A DNA stretch of 64,000 bases from Flavobacterium sp. N502536 (GTDB taxonomy: Bacteria > Bacteroidota > Bacteroidia > Flavobacteriales > Flavobacteriaceae), in the NCBI RefSeq assembly GCF_025947345.1, contig NZ_CP110011.1, forward strand, positions 2,046,001 to 2,110,000, in the 5' to 3' direction. The notes beneath the pieces are model-generated. The model had not been told where the DNA came from, made no database searches, and saw nothing but the letters and a program-made list of their open reading frames with translations. Numbering within the stretch: the stretch's first letter is position 1; each line of letters begins with the position of its first letter. Made by a program: the position numbers and the translations under genes. This document shows positions 1 through 8,990 of this stretch, piece after piece.

Positions 1-3000
1 TTCTTTTCAACAAACCTTTCGCGGAAGCGCACAACGCAACTGCCGACGTTGAGGCAACTACGCGTTGTTTTCTGGAGTTAATCAGAAGAGAAGTTTTTAC
101 CAAAGAAGAGCTGGATGTTCCTAAAGATTATTTCAAGGAATTTCAAAATAGAAATCCACAGGAATTTCCGTTAATCGGATTAAAACATATCAATTTAAAG
201 GCTGCCTCGGATAAAATCAGAGAGCAGTTAAAGGCTTTAGAATCTGTTGGAAAAGAACCTGCCGTTTCGCATTCTGACAGAGAAGATTTTAAAGCAGCAA
301 AATATGCGCATTTGCACAATCATACGCAGTTTTCGGTATTGCAATCAACGATAGGAATTGGAAATATCGTTGCGGCTACTGCCAAGAATGGAATGCCGGC
401 CGTTGCTATGACCGATACCGGAAACATGATGGGAGCTTTTCACTTTGTGAGCGCCGTTATGAATCACAATAAAGGGGCATCGGCCAAAAACAAAGCTTTG
501 GTGGAAGCAGGTGAAGAGCCAACCGAAACCGAGATAAAACCGATTGTGGGCTGCGAATTTAATGTTTGTGAGAACCACCTGGATAAAAGCAAAAAAGACA
601 ACGGTAATCAGGTTGTATTATTAGCCAAAAACAAAAACGGTTATCACAATCTGGCCAAAATGTCGTCGATTGCCTTTACCAACGGATTTTATTATGTTCC
701 GAGGATTGACCGCACCATTATTGAAAAATACAAAGAAGACATCATGGTGTTGTCGGGGAATTTATACGGAGAGATTCCGAGTAAAATTCTGAATATTGGT
801 GAAAACCAGGCCGAAGAAGCTTTGATTTGGTGGAAAGAACAATTTGGAGATGATTTTTATCTGGAAGTGATGCGTCACAATCAGGAAGATGAAAACCGTG
901 TAAACAAAACACTGATTGAATTTTCTAAAAAACACGATGTCAAATTAATTGCCACCAATAATACCTACTATTTAAATAAGGAAGACGCCAACGCCCACGA
1001 CATTTTGCTGTGTGTAAAAGATGGTGAAAAACAAGCGACACCAATTGGCCGTGGCCGTGGATATCGTTACGGATTGCCAAATCAGGAGTACTACTACAAG
1101 TCGGGAGAAGAGATGAAAAAGCTCTTTACCGATTTGCCGGATGCGATCATTAACATTCAGGAAATCATAGACAAAGTGGAAGGGTACTCGCTTTATCGGG
1201 ATGTATTGCTTCCTAAATTTGATATTCCGGAAGAGTTTGTGGTTGCCGAAGATGAAGCTGACGGAGGTGTTAGGGGAGAGAATAAATATTTGCGTCATCT
1301 TACTATGGTGGGTGCAAAAAAACGATACGGCGAAATTACAGAGTCTATTCAGGAACGTTTGGATTTTGAGCTTCTGACCATTTCGAACTCCGGATATCCG
1401 GGTTACTTTTTGATCGTTCAGGATTTCATCGCCGAAGCCAGAAATATGGACGTTTCGGTGGGTCCCGGTCGTGGATCTGCTGCCGGTTCTGCGGTAGCGT
1501 ATTGTTTAGGAATTACCAATATTGACCCGATTAAGTACGATTTGCTTTTTGAGCGTTTCTTAAATCCGGATCGTGTATCGATGCCCGATATTGATATCGA
1601 TTTTGATGACGAAGGCCGTGGCCGTGTTATGGACTACGTAATTAATAAATACGGTCAGAATCAGGTAGCGCAAATTATTACCTATGGTAAAATGGCAACC
1701 AAATCGGCGATTCGTGATACGGCTCGTGTACTGGATTTACCATTGTTTGAAGCCGATAGAATTGCAAAACTGATTCCGGCAATGATGCCTTCCAAATGGA
1801 ATTTAGCGCGTTTTATTTCAGAAAGCGAGGATGAAGTTAAAAAAGCACTTCGTTCTGATGAATACGACAATGTAAAAGAATTAATCGCCATTGCCAATGA
1901 AGATGATTTGGCGGGAGAAACCATTCAACAGGCAAAAATTCTTGAAGGATCGATGCGAAATACCGGAATTCACGCCTGTGGTGTAATCATTACGCCATCG
2001 GATATTACGAATTTCGTTCCTGTTACCACAGCAAAAGATTCTGATTTGTATGTGACCCAGTTTGATAACTCGGTAGCAGAAAGTGCAGGATTGCTGAAGA
2101 TGGACTTCTTGGGTCTGAAGACCCTTACCCTGATAAAAGACACCGTTAAACTGGTAAAATATAGAAACGGAATTGATCTGGATCCCGACACATTCCCCAT
2201 TGATGATGTAGAGACGTATGCACTGTTCCAAAGAGGAGAAACGGTTGGAATCTTCCAATACGAGTCGCCCGGAATGCAGAAGTACATGAAGGATCTGAAA
2301 CCTACGGTTTTTGGAGATTTAATTGCGATGAATGCCCTATATCGTCCGGGACCTTTGGAGTATATTCCGTCTTTCGTTCGAAGAAAAAATGGAGAAGAGG
2401 AAATCAAATACGATTTAGATGCCTGTGAAGAATATTTAGGAGAAACCTATGGAATTACGGTTTATCAGGAGCAGGTAATGCTTTTGTCGCAATCGCTGGC
2501 TGACTTTACAAAAGGTGAGGCCGACGTTTTGCGTAAGGCGATGGGTAAGAAACAAAAGGATGTACTGGACAAGATGAAGCCTAAATTTGTGGAACAGGCA
2601 GCAAAAAAAGGTCATGATGCCAAAGTTCTGGAGAAAATCTGGAAAGACTGGGAAGCTTTTGCGAGTTACGCCTTCAACAAATCGCACTCGACTTGTTATG
2701 CCTGGATTGCTTATCAGACCGCTTACTTAAAAGCGCATTATCCTGCAGAATATATGGCGGCGGTTCTTTCGAATAACATGAACGATATCAAACAAGTGTC
2801 GTTTTTTATGGAAGAATGTAAACGAATGGGCTTACAGGTTTTAGGACCGGACGTAAACGAATCTTACTATAAATTTACCGTAAATGACGAATATGCGGTT
2901 CGTTTTGGAATGGGCGCTATTAAAGGAGTTGGTTCCGGAGCCGTTGCAACTATTGTAGAAAACAGAAAAGACGGACGATATAAATCGATTTTTGATTTGG

Positions 3001-4058
3001 CCAAGCGTATTGATTTGCGTGCTGCCAATAAAAAAGCAATTGAAAACCTGGCGCTGGCAGGAGGTTTCGATTCATTTGAAGGAACAACAAGAGCGCAGTA
3101 TTTTCATGATGATGGCGACGGAATAACGTTTTATGAAAAAGCGATGCGTTACGGATCAAAATTTCAGGAAAACGAAAACTCGTCACAGGTGAGTTTGTTT
3201 GGAGAAGCCAGTGAAGTGCAGATTGCCGAGCCTGTAGTACCACCATGTGAAGACTGGAGTACCATGGAGAAACTGGCAAAGGAAAAAGAAGTAGTCGGAA
3301 TTTATATTTCAGGACATCCGCTCGACGATTTTAGATTTGAGATGAAATATTTCTGCAATAACCGCTTAGAATCTCTGAAAAGCATGAACGAATTTGTGGG
3401 TAAAAATCTAAATTTTGCCGGAATCATAAACAATGTTCAGCATCGTGTGGCCAAGAACGGAAAGGGCTGGGCGGTATTTAACTTAGAAGGTTATGACGAA
3501 AGTTATGAGTTCAAGATTTTTGGTGAAGAATACTTAAAATTCCGCCATTTCCTGATTCAGAATAATTTTGCTTTCATCAAAATATTAATAAAAGACGGCT
3601 GGGTCAATCATGACACCGGTAAAAAATCGGATCCAAGAATGCAGTTTGTCGAGATAAGGCAATTGCAGGATATTCTGGAAGCTTTTGCTAAAAAGCTGAT
3701 TTTGTTATTGAACATAAAAGATCTGGGCGCAGAATTTATTCATAGATTAAGTCATTTGTTTAGTGAAAACAAAGGTGATAATTCAGTGACTTTTGAGATC
3801 ATGGAATTAGAAAAAGTAAAGCGACTGGTTGAGGTAGAAACGCCAACAGATTTTGAAGAAACGGAAGATGCTGTTTTTGTAGAAGAAAATGATCGGGAAG
3901 ATGGTATTGAAGAAACAAAAATTCAGGAAGTAAATGAAGTGGAAGAAATAAAGGTCGTGACCAAATTAACGATGCCAAGCCGCAGGTTAAAAGTTAAAAT
4001 CTCAACTGAGTTATTGATGGAATTGGAAAAAATGCAGATCAATTTTAAGCTAAATTAA
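1..4058 (+). CDS. dnaE: DNA polymerase III alpha subunit with N-terminal exonuclease domain (5' truncated by window edge)
   Basis: Replicative DNA polymerase catalytic subunit. The reading frame is open from base 3, so the gene begins outside the window; the TTG at 312 is internal. Bases 30-47 encode HNATAD, the H-x4-D motif that ends DEDDh proofreading exonucleases (DnaQ type), so a 3'-5' exonuclease domain is fused ahead of the polymerase. The PHP domain starts near base 307 (AHLHNHTQFS). The polymerase core shows VGPGRGSAAGS, the catalytic PDIDIDFDD at 1584-1610 and LKMDFLGLK with the third Asp codon at 2103. A helix-hairpin-helix (IKGVGSGAVATI) and an OB fold near 3400-3540 follow. The C-terminal tail is acidic and low in complexity. 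Family assignment is secure; the missing 5' part should hold the rest of the exonuclease. Confidence 0.96.
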   Translation, partial: LFNKPFAEAHNATADVEATTRCFLELIRREVFTKEELDVPKDYFKEFQNRNPQEFPLIGLKHINLKAASDKIREQLKALESVGKEPAVSHSDREDFKAAKYAHLHNHTQFSVLQSTIGIGNIVAATAKNGMPAVAMTDTGNMMGAFHFVSAVMNHNKGASAKNKALVEAGEEPTETEIKPIVGCEFNVCENHLDKSKKDNGNQVVLLAKNKNGYHNLAKMSSIAFTNGFYYVPRIDRTIIEKYKEDIMVLSGNLYGEIPSKILNIGENQAEEALIWWKEQFGDDFYLEVMRHNQEDENRVNKTLIEFSKKHDVKLIATNNTYYLNKEDANAHDILLCVKDGEKQATPIGRGRGYRYGLPNQEYYYKSGEEMKKLFTDLPDAIINIQEIIDKVEGYSLYRDVLLPKFDIPEEFVVAEDEADGGVRGENKYLRHLTMVGAKKRYGEITESIQERLDFELLTISNSGYPGYFLIVQDFIAEARNMDVSVGPGRGSAAGSAVAYCLGITNIDPIKYDLLFERFLNPDRVSMPDIDIDFDDEGRGRVMDYVINKYGQNQVAQIITYGKMATKSAIRDTARVLDLPLFEADRIAKLIPAMMPSKWNLARFISESEDEVKKALRSDEYDNVKELIAIANEDDLAGETIQQAKILEGSMRNTGIHACGVIITPSDITNFVPVTTAKDSDLYVTQFDNSVAESAGLLKMDFLGLKTLTLIKDTVKLVKYRNGIDLDPDTFPIDDVETYALFQRGETVGIFQYESPGMQKYMKDLKPTVFGDLIAMNALYRPGPLEYIPSFVRRKNGEEEIKYDLDACEEYLGETYGITVYQEQVMLLSQSLADFTKGEADVLRKAMGKKQKDVLDKMKPKFVEQAAKKGHDAKVLEKIWKDWEAFASYAFNKSHSTCYAWIAYQTAYLKAHYPAEYMAAVLSNNMNDIKQVSFFMEECKRMGLQVLGPDVNESYYKFTVNDEYAVRFGMGAIKGVGSGAVATIVENRKDGRYKSIFDLAKRIDLRAANKKAIENLALAGGFDSFEGTTRAQYFHDDGDGITFYEKAMRYGSKFQENENSSQVSLFGEASEVQIAEPVVPPCEDWSTMEKLAKEKEVVGIYISGHPLDDFRFEMKYFCNNRLESLKSMNEFVGKNLNFAGIINNVQHRVAKNGKGWAVFNLEGYDESYEFKIFGEEYLKFRHFLIQNNFAFIKILIKDGWVNHDTGKKSDPRMQFVEIRQLQDILEAFAKKLILLLNIKDLGAEFIHRLSHLFSENKGDNSVTFEIMELEKVKRLVEVETPTDFEETEDAVFVEENDREDGIEETKIQEVNEVEEIKVVTKLTMPSRRLKVKISTELLMELEKMQINFKLN

Positions 4059-4204
4059 ATTTTAACAGTTAAAATTTAAAAGAATGCATTTTTTTTAAGT
4101 TAAAATTATGCATGCATAATAGTTTTTTAGTAATATTGCTCAAAATTACAACGATTTCGTTCCAAGTCTAACATTGCAAACGGCAGGATTATGTTAAAAT
4201 AATC

Positions 4205-4212
4205 TATGTTTG
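4205..4212 (+). promoter_or_regulatory. -7 promoter box (TATGTTTG) that decides the start of the following gene
   Basis: TATGTTTG fits the Bacteroidota -7 consensus TAnnTTTG. It overlaps the ATG at 4206, so that ATG cannot be the translation start; the ATG at 4236 follows it at a suitable distance. No convincing -33 TTG lies at the usual spacing. Confidence 0.55.
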
Positions 4213-4235
4213 TAAAAATTAATTTAATCAAAATT

Positions 4236-5204
4236 ATGAAAAAGAACCTATTTTTATTAGGATTATTAGTTTGCTCTATGGCCACAATGGCGCAAACAGA
4301 AAAAGCGGATAAACCAGAAAGCTGGTATTTTAAATTAGGAGGATCTTATTTTAATCAAACTGCTTCGACAGAATTTCCTGTTGTTGGAGGTCAATTGCCA
4401 AACAGAGATGTTTATGCAGGTACTTTAGCAAATAATAAATTAGCTTCCAGAGAAAGTGTTACAGGATCTTTTGGACAAGGTTTCAGAAGTGGAGTTACTG
4501 CTGGTTATAGATTTTCAGCACGTTTAGGAGTTGAGATGTCAGCAAACTACTATGTTAGTAATGAAAAAACAATGTCTCAAACAACAAACAGACTTATTTC
4601 ATATAACCCAGCTGTTAGCCCGGCAGCTACTTATGTAAGTTTTACAGCAAATGGTGAAATCAAAGCTTTTGATTTAGCACCGGCAATTGTAATGTTTTTA
4701 GGAGAATCTCATGGTTTTGAACCGTATACTAAAGTTGGAGTTATTGTTCCGGTTCATGGTACATTAGACATTAAAACGGACAGACAATATTCTACGTTTG
4801 TAGGAGCTAATCAAGTTGCTTCAACAAATGCTTTCTCAAAAGATGTAGTTAAACCAAATCCAACACTTGGATTTATGGCGTCTTTAGGAACTTCTTATAA
4901 ATTAGGAAAACACATTTCTGCTTTCGCTGAATTAGAGTACCGTAACTTTACTGTACACGGAAAAACGAAAGAAACTACAATTTATACTGAAAATGGTGTA
5001 GATAAATTAAATGAAACTACTGCTTTCAGAACGGCTTCATATTCTGCAATTCATACTAAATATGTAGATCATTTAGACGGAAGCTCTAACAATAAAGAAT
5101 ATAATGCAGCAGGATACGATTCTACTAAACCAATGAATGAATTAAGTTCTTACGTTGGAATTTCAGGTTTAGGATTGACTTTAGGTCTTAAATACAGCCT
5201 ATAA
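4236..5204 (+). CDS. Outer-membrane beta-barrel protein, signal peptide
   Basis: 322 residues from ATG 4236. The frame opens 30 bases earlier, but that ATG lies inside a -7 promoter box. The N-terminus is a classical signal peptide (MKKNLFLLGLLVCSMATMAQ). The rest alternates short amphipathic strands with polar loops (YFKLGGSYF, GVTAGYRFSARLGVEMSANYY, SAFAELEYRNF) and ends in a strand with an aromatic residue, LGLTLGLKYSL, as expected for an OmpA/OmpW-like eight-stranded barrel exported to the outer membrane. It stands alone and is followed by a strong terminator. Codon use looks highly biased, consistent with an abundant protein (inference). No specific ligand can be named. Confidence 0.8.
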   Translation: MKKNLFLLGLLVCSMATMAQTEKADKPESWYFKLGGSYFNQTASTEFPVVGGQLPNRDVYAGTLANNKLASRESVTGSFGQGFRSGVTAGYRFSARLGVEMSANYYVSNEKTMSQTTNRLISYNPAVSPAATYVSFTANGEIKAFDLAPAIVMFLGESHGFEPYTKVGVIVPVHGTLDIKTDRQYSTFVGANQVASTNAFSKDVVKPNPTLGFMASLGTSYKLGKHISAFAELEYRNFTVHGKTKETTIYTENGVDKLNETTAFRTASYSAIHTKYVDHLDGSSNNKEYNAAGYDSTKPMNELSSYVGISGLGLTLGLKYSL

Positions 5205-5230
5205 TTTTATAAAAGTTTTTTAGTTTTTTA

Positions 5231-5267
5231 AAAAAGAGGATATTCGTAACGAATATCCTCTTTTTTT
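5231..5267 (+). terminator. Rho-independent terminator
   Basis: An 11-bp perfect stem, GAGGATATTCG / CGAATATCCTC, with a TAA loop, flanked by A and T runs. It ends the outer-membrane protein gene. Confidence 0.9.
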
Positions 5268-5284
5268 GTTTCTTGTCATTTCTC

Positions 5285-5400
5285 TTGTTTTTTGTCATTT
5301 CGACTAAAAGGAGAAATCACACAAGAAACTCCGCACAGAAAATCGCCAATCTTTGGTGAGCTGCTAGTGGATTCCTCATTCTTCGGAATGACAAGATTGT
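5285..5400. repeat. Dispersed intergenic repeat, TCATTTCGA/GGAGAAATCACAC family (copy 1)
   Basis: Contains TTGTCATTTCGACT, GGAGAAATCACACAAG, AACTCCGC and, in inverted sense, TTCGGAATGACAA, so the two ends are inverted relatives. Related copies lie near 35211, 39227, 56868 and 57417. The open frame through it (5292-5576) is not credible as a gene. Confidence 0.7.
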
Positions 5401-5440
5401 GGTTAAGGCTAATGATAACAGAGAAAAAACTGCCAGCCCT

Positions 5441-6433
5441 TTATTTTGAGTTCCTGAATTCCTTTAAAACTTCATCGATTACCCAGGTGGTTCTTGCGGC
5501 TGTTGTTCCTTTTGATGGAGAAAAATCCTCTTTGCCTAAAATTTCCGCAACCACAGTCTCAACAAGTGGTAGTTGAATGTGAAGCGGATTTTCGATCGTG
5601 ATACTTTCTTTTTCACCATTTGTATATTGAATATGAATGGGATCATTCCCGAAAGTAGAGAACGAAATTTTTCCTTTATCGCCTACAATATCCGTATTGT
5701 CATAACGTTCAAAACTGGCAAAATTCCACAAACCGGTTCCGTGAATTCCGTTCTCGAATAAAAAAGACATAGAAACCGAATCTTCCGCCGGATAGGCTTT
5801 GAGTTGTGAGCTGGCATGTCCGCGAACTGATTTTATAGGTCCAAACACAAAGTCAAGAAAATCTAAAGTGTGGCAAGCCAAATCAACAAATATTCCACCA
5901 CCGGAAATGTGCGGTAAAACCGTCCAGGGCAAATTGATTTCGTCGTCATAACGCTTTTCAAACGAATGGTATAGAACGCAATTGACATGTCGGACAGTTC
6001 CTATTTTGTTTTGGTCGATTAGTTCTTTTATTTTTAGGAATCTTGGAAGACGTCTTCTGTAATAGGCAACAAATAGGGGTACATTGTGTTCTTTACAAAC
6101 ACGGATCATTTCATTGCATTCTTCAAAATTCAAAGCCATTGGTTTTTCCACGTAGACAGGTTTTCCGGCTTTGGCGCATAAAATGGTATATTCTTTATGA
6201 GATGATGGAGGTGTCGCAATATAAACGGCATCAACTTCAGGATCGTTAATTAAATCGATGGCGTTGGAATACCATTTAGGGACATTATGACGTTTGGCGT
6301 AATCTTCAGCCAGAGCTGCATCCCTGCGCATAACAGCAACTAAAGCCGAATTTGAAGCTTTTTGAAAAGCAGGACCGCTTTTAACTTCAGTTACATTGCC
6401 GCAGCCTATAATTCCCCATTTTACAATTTTCAT
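5441..6433 (-). CDS. Gfo/Idh/MocA family oxidoreductase
   Basis: 330 residues, the usual length for this NAD(P)-dependent sugar or inositol dehydrogenase-like family. The N-terminal Rossmann fold begins VKWGIIGCGNVTEVKSGPA; the second Rossmann half contains AVYIATPPSSH and the family signature YVEKPMALNFEECNEM, whose EKP lysine is catalytic. The C-terminal half is the alpha/beta domain with GGGIFVDLACHTLDFL, where the His is the expected active-site residue. It is cytoplasmic, with no signal peptide. The gene is monocistronic, convergent with the outer-membrane protein gene. The substrate cannot be deduced. Confidence 0.93.
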   Translation of the reverse strand: MKIVKWGIIGCGNVTEVKSGPAFQKASNSALVAVMRRDAALAEDYAKRHNVPKWYSNAIDLINDPEVDAVYIATPPSSHKEYTILCAKAGKPVYVEKPMALNFEECNEMIRVCKEHNVPLFVAYYRRRLPRFLKIKELIDQNKIGTVRHVNCVLYHSFEKRYDDEINLPWTVLPHISGGGIFVDLACHTLDFLDFVFGPIKSVRGHASSQLKAYPAEDSVSMSFLFENGIHGTGLWNFASFERYDNTDIVGDKGKISFSTFGNDPIHIQYTNGEKESITIENPLHIQLPLVETVVAEILGKEDFSPSKGTTAARTTWVIDEVLKEFRNSK

Positions 6434-6738
6434 TTTTCTAGTTTTTTAGTTCTTTCAAATTTAAAAAGTTTGCGATGAATTCAACGAATTATTTTTCACG
6501 CAGATTTGTAAAAAGTTAGCCACGGATTAAATGATTCTCACGGATTATAAAATCGTATTAATTTTTTTAATCTGTGGCAAAAAAAATAGCCACGAATTCA
6601 CGAATTATCTTTTATTCAGATTAATACACACAGCTTATAAAAATCACCATAATCCTTTTAATCTGTGGCAAAAAAAATAGCCACGAACTCACAAAAATAA
6701 TTCGTGAATTCGTGGCTAATAAAACTTAGCTTAAAGTA
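6434..6738. repeat. Intergenic block of AATCTGTGGC / GCCACGAATTC repeats
   Basis: This 305-base gap holds no gene. It has at least three alternating copies of AATCTGTGGCAAAAAAAAT and AGCCACGAATTCACGAATTA, in part mutually inverted. The family recurs at 13290-13570, 31150, 32900-32950, 37850-38080, 47020-47110, 52500-52560 and 60240. Confidence 0.7.
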
Positions 6739-8847
6739 TTATTTTTTAGGTAAAGCTTTAAAACCCATATTGTAAAGTGTAAACGCCTGGATGTCTACGC
6801 TTTCCTGAATTGTTGCAGCAACAGATTTTCCTGCTCCGTGACCTGCTTTTACGTCAATACGAATTAAAACCGGATTGTTTCCTGTTTGTTTCTCTTGCAA
6901 TTCCGAAGCAAATTTAAAACTGTGTGCAGGAACTACACGGTCATCGTGATCACCGGTTGTTACCATAGTTGCAGGGTACTGAACACCTTTTTTTACGTTT
7001 TGTACCGGAGAGTATCCTTTAAGGTATTCAAACATTTCTTTGTTATCCTGTGCCGTTCCGTAATCGTAAGCCCAACCTGCACCAGCAGTAAAAGTATGGT
7101 AACGTAACATATCCATTACACCAACAGCCGGTAAAGCTACTTTCATTAAATCAGGACGTTGTGTCATAGTTGCTCCAACTAACAAACCTCCGTTAGAACC
7201 TCCGCGAATAGCAAGGAAATCAGAAGAAGTGTATTTTTGTGCAATCAAATATTCACCTGCAGCAATAAAGTCGTCAAACACATTTTGCTTTTGCAATTTA
7301 GTTCCTGCATCGTGCCATTTTTTACCATATTCACCACCACCTCTTAAATTGGCAACCGCATAAACACCTCCGTTTTCTAACCAAACGGCATTTGCAATAC
7401 TGAAACTTGGCGTTAAACTAACGTTGAATCCACCATATCCATAAAGGATGGTTGGGTTTTTACCGTCTAATTTTAATCCTTTTTTATACGTAATAATCAT
7501 CGGGATTTTTGTTCCGTCTTTTGACGTATAGAATACTTGTTTTGATTCGTAATCCTCGCTTTTAAAATCAACTTTTGGTTTTTGATATACTTCTGACTTA
7601 CCTGATTTTGGTTCGAAAGAGTAAATTGTTCCCGGAGTTGTATAGTTTGTAAAGCTGTAGTATAACGTTTTCTCGTCCTTTTTTCCTCCAAATCCTCCAG
7701 CGGTTCCTACTGCCGGAAGTTTGATTTCACGGATTAATTTTCCGCTGTAATCGTATTGTTGTACAAACGAAACGGCATCTTTGGTATAATTGGCAAAGAA
7801 GAATCCTCCACCTGTTGAAGGAGACAGGATGTCTTTCGTTTCTTTAATAAAATCTTTCCAGTTTTCAGGTTTTGGATTGCTTACATCAACGGTAACCACA
7901 CGCGTGTTTGGTGCGTTTAAATCTGTTTCGATAAACAATTTAGTGCCTTCATTCTCGATAATCTGATTGCTGCTGTTAAAATTGTCTACAATCGTTACAA
8001 TCGGACTATTCGCTTTCGTTAAGTCTTTAATGAATAACTCATTTCCGTAAGTCGAATTGGCCGCAGAAATTACCAGATATTTATCATCTTCAGTAACGTA
8101 ACCACCGATATATCTACGTTTTTGATCGGCTCCGTAAATCACTTTGTCTTCTTTTTGAGAAGTTCCCAGTTTGTGGAAATACAATTTGTGCTGATCAGTT
8201 TTTGCAGATAATTCGCTTCCTTTTGGTTTGTCGTAACTAGAGTAGTAAAACCCACTGTTGCCATGCCATGAAACGCCGCTGAATTTTACATCGACCAAAG
8301 TATCTTCTAAAACTTTTTTAGAGATCGCATCGATGATGATTACTTTTCTCCAGTCGCTTCCTCCTTCAGAAATAGCATAAGCAGCTTTTGAGCCGTCTTT
8401 AGAGAAATTTAATCCACCAAGAGAAGTTGTTCCGTCTTTAGAAAAAGTATTCGGATCTAGGAAAACCTCTTCTTTACCGTCTTTACCTTTTCTATATACT
8501 ACAGATTGATTCTGAAGTCCGTTGTTTTTAGAATAATACGTAAATTTTCCTTCTACAAATGGAGCACTGATTTTCTCGTAGTTCCATAATTTTTCCATGC
8601 GTTTCTTAAGTTCATCACGGAATGGAATTTTATCTAAATAACCGTAAGTTACCTCGTTTTGAGCCTTTACCCAGGCTCCTGTTTCAGCTGATTTGTCATC
8701 TTCAAGCCAACGATACGGATCGCTTACTTTAGTGTCAAAATACACATCAACAGTTTCGCCTTTTTTAGTTTCGGGATATTGGATTTTGTTTTGCCCGAAT
8801 GAAATCCCTGCAGTTGTGATTGCCATTAGAAGAAATGTTTTTTTCAT
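6739..8847 (-). CDS. Prolyl oligopeptidase (S9A), periplasmic/secreted prolyl endopeptidase
   Basis: 702 residues, close to the well-known Flavobacterium meningosepticum prolyl endopeptidase. It cleaves peptides after proline. The signal peptide is MKKTFLLMAITTAGISFGQ. An N-terminal segment (YPETKKGETVDVYFDTKVSDPYRWLEDD) is the family hallmark and is followed by a seven-bladed propeller. The C-terminal alpha/beta hydrolase domain holds the triad: Ser in GGSNGG near residue 551, Asp in DHDDRVVP near 632 and His in GHGAGKS near 670. A TATTTTTG -7 box lies at 8870-8877. It is downstream of the TonB-receptor gene in the same orientation, but a long hairpin separates them, so it is probably a separate transcript. 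Confidence 0.95.
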   Translation of the reverse strand: MKKTFLLMAITTAGISFGQNKIQYPETKKGETVDVYFDTKVSDPYRWLEDDKSAETGAWVKAQNEVTYGYLDKIPFRDELKKRMEKLWNYEKISAPFVEGKFTYYSKNNGLQNQSVVYRKGKDGKEEVFLDPNTFSKDGTTSLGGLNFSKDGSKAAYAISEGGSDWRKVIIIDAISKKVLEDTLVDVKFSGVSWHGNSGFYYSSYDKPKGSELSAKTDQHKLYFHKLGTSQKEDKVIYGADQKRRYIGGYVTEDDKYLVISAANSTYGNELFIKDLTKANSPIVTIVDNFNSSNQIIENEGTKLFIETDLNAPNTRVVTVDVSNPKPENWKDFIKETKDILSPSTGGGFFFANYTKDAVSFVQQYDYSGKLIREIKLPAVGTAGGFGGKKDEKTLYYSFTNYTTPGTIYSFEPKSGKSEVYQKPKVDFKSEDYESKQVFYTSKDGTKIPMIITYKKGLKLDGKNPTILYGYGGFNVSLTPSFSIANAVWLENGGVYAVANLRGGGEYGKKWHDAGTKLQKQNVFDDFIAAGEYLIAQKYTSSDFLAIRGGSNGGLLVGATMTQRPDLMKVALPAVGVMDMLRYHTFTAGAGWAYDYGTAQDNKEMFEYLKGYSPVQNVKKGVQYPATMVTTGDHDDRVVPAHSFKFASELQEKQTGNNPVLIRIDVKAGHGAGKSVAATIQESVDIQAFTLYNMGFKALPKK

Positions 8848-8869
8848 AATTTGTGTTTAACAGTTATAG

Positions 8870-8877
8870 CAAAAATA
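8870..8877 (-). promoter_or_regulatory. -7 promoter box (TATTTTTG) of the prolyl endopeptidase gene
   Basis: The minus-strand sequence matches TAnnTTTG and lies about 22 bases before the ATG at 8847. No -33 TTG is visible at the usual spacing. Confidence 0.45.
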
Positions 8878-8912
8878 GCCTTTTTGTTGTGAAATAATAA
8901 GGATAAAAAGTT

Positions 8913-8983
8913 AAACCCTATACGACGTATAAGCTTGCTTAGTCAGGATTTAACTGATTTAAGCTATAGGTCGCATAGGGTTT
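8913..8983 (-). terminator. Long hairpin after the TonB-dependent receptor gene
   Basis: Arms AAACCCTAT-CGAC-TATA and their near-perfect complement give roughly a 20-bp stem with two mismatches and one bulge around a 26-base loop. It starts 7 bases after the receptor's stop codon. It may be a terminator or a palindromic repeat element. Confidence 0.6.
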
Positions 8984-8990
8984 AAAAATG

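Noticed and set aside
1970..2407. 145-codon open frame on the minus strand inside dnaE
   Set aside because: It is antisense to strongly conserved polymerase motifs, has no recognisable domain and looks like a codon-bias shadow, as do the other frames antisense to dnaE, the TonB receptor, asd and the AsmA-like gene.
5292..5576. 94-codon + frame after the outer-membrane protein gene
   Set aside because: Its first part is a dispersed intergenic repeat and the rest is antisense to the Gfo/Idh/MocA gene.
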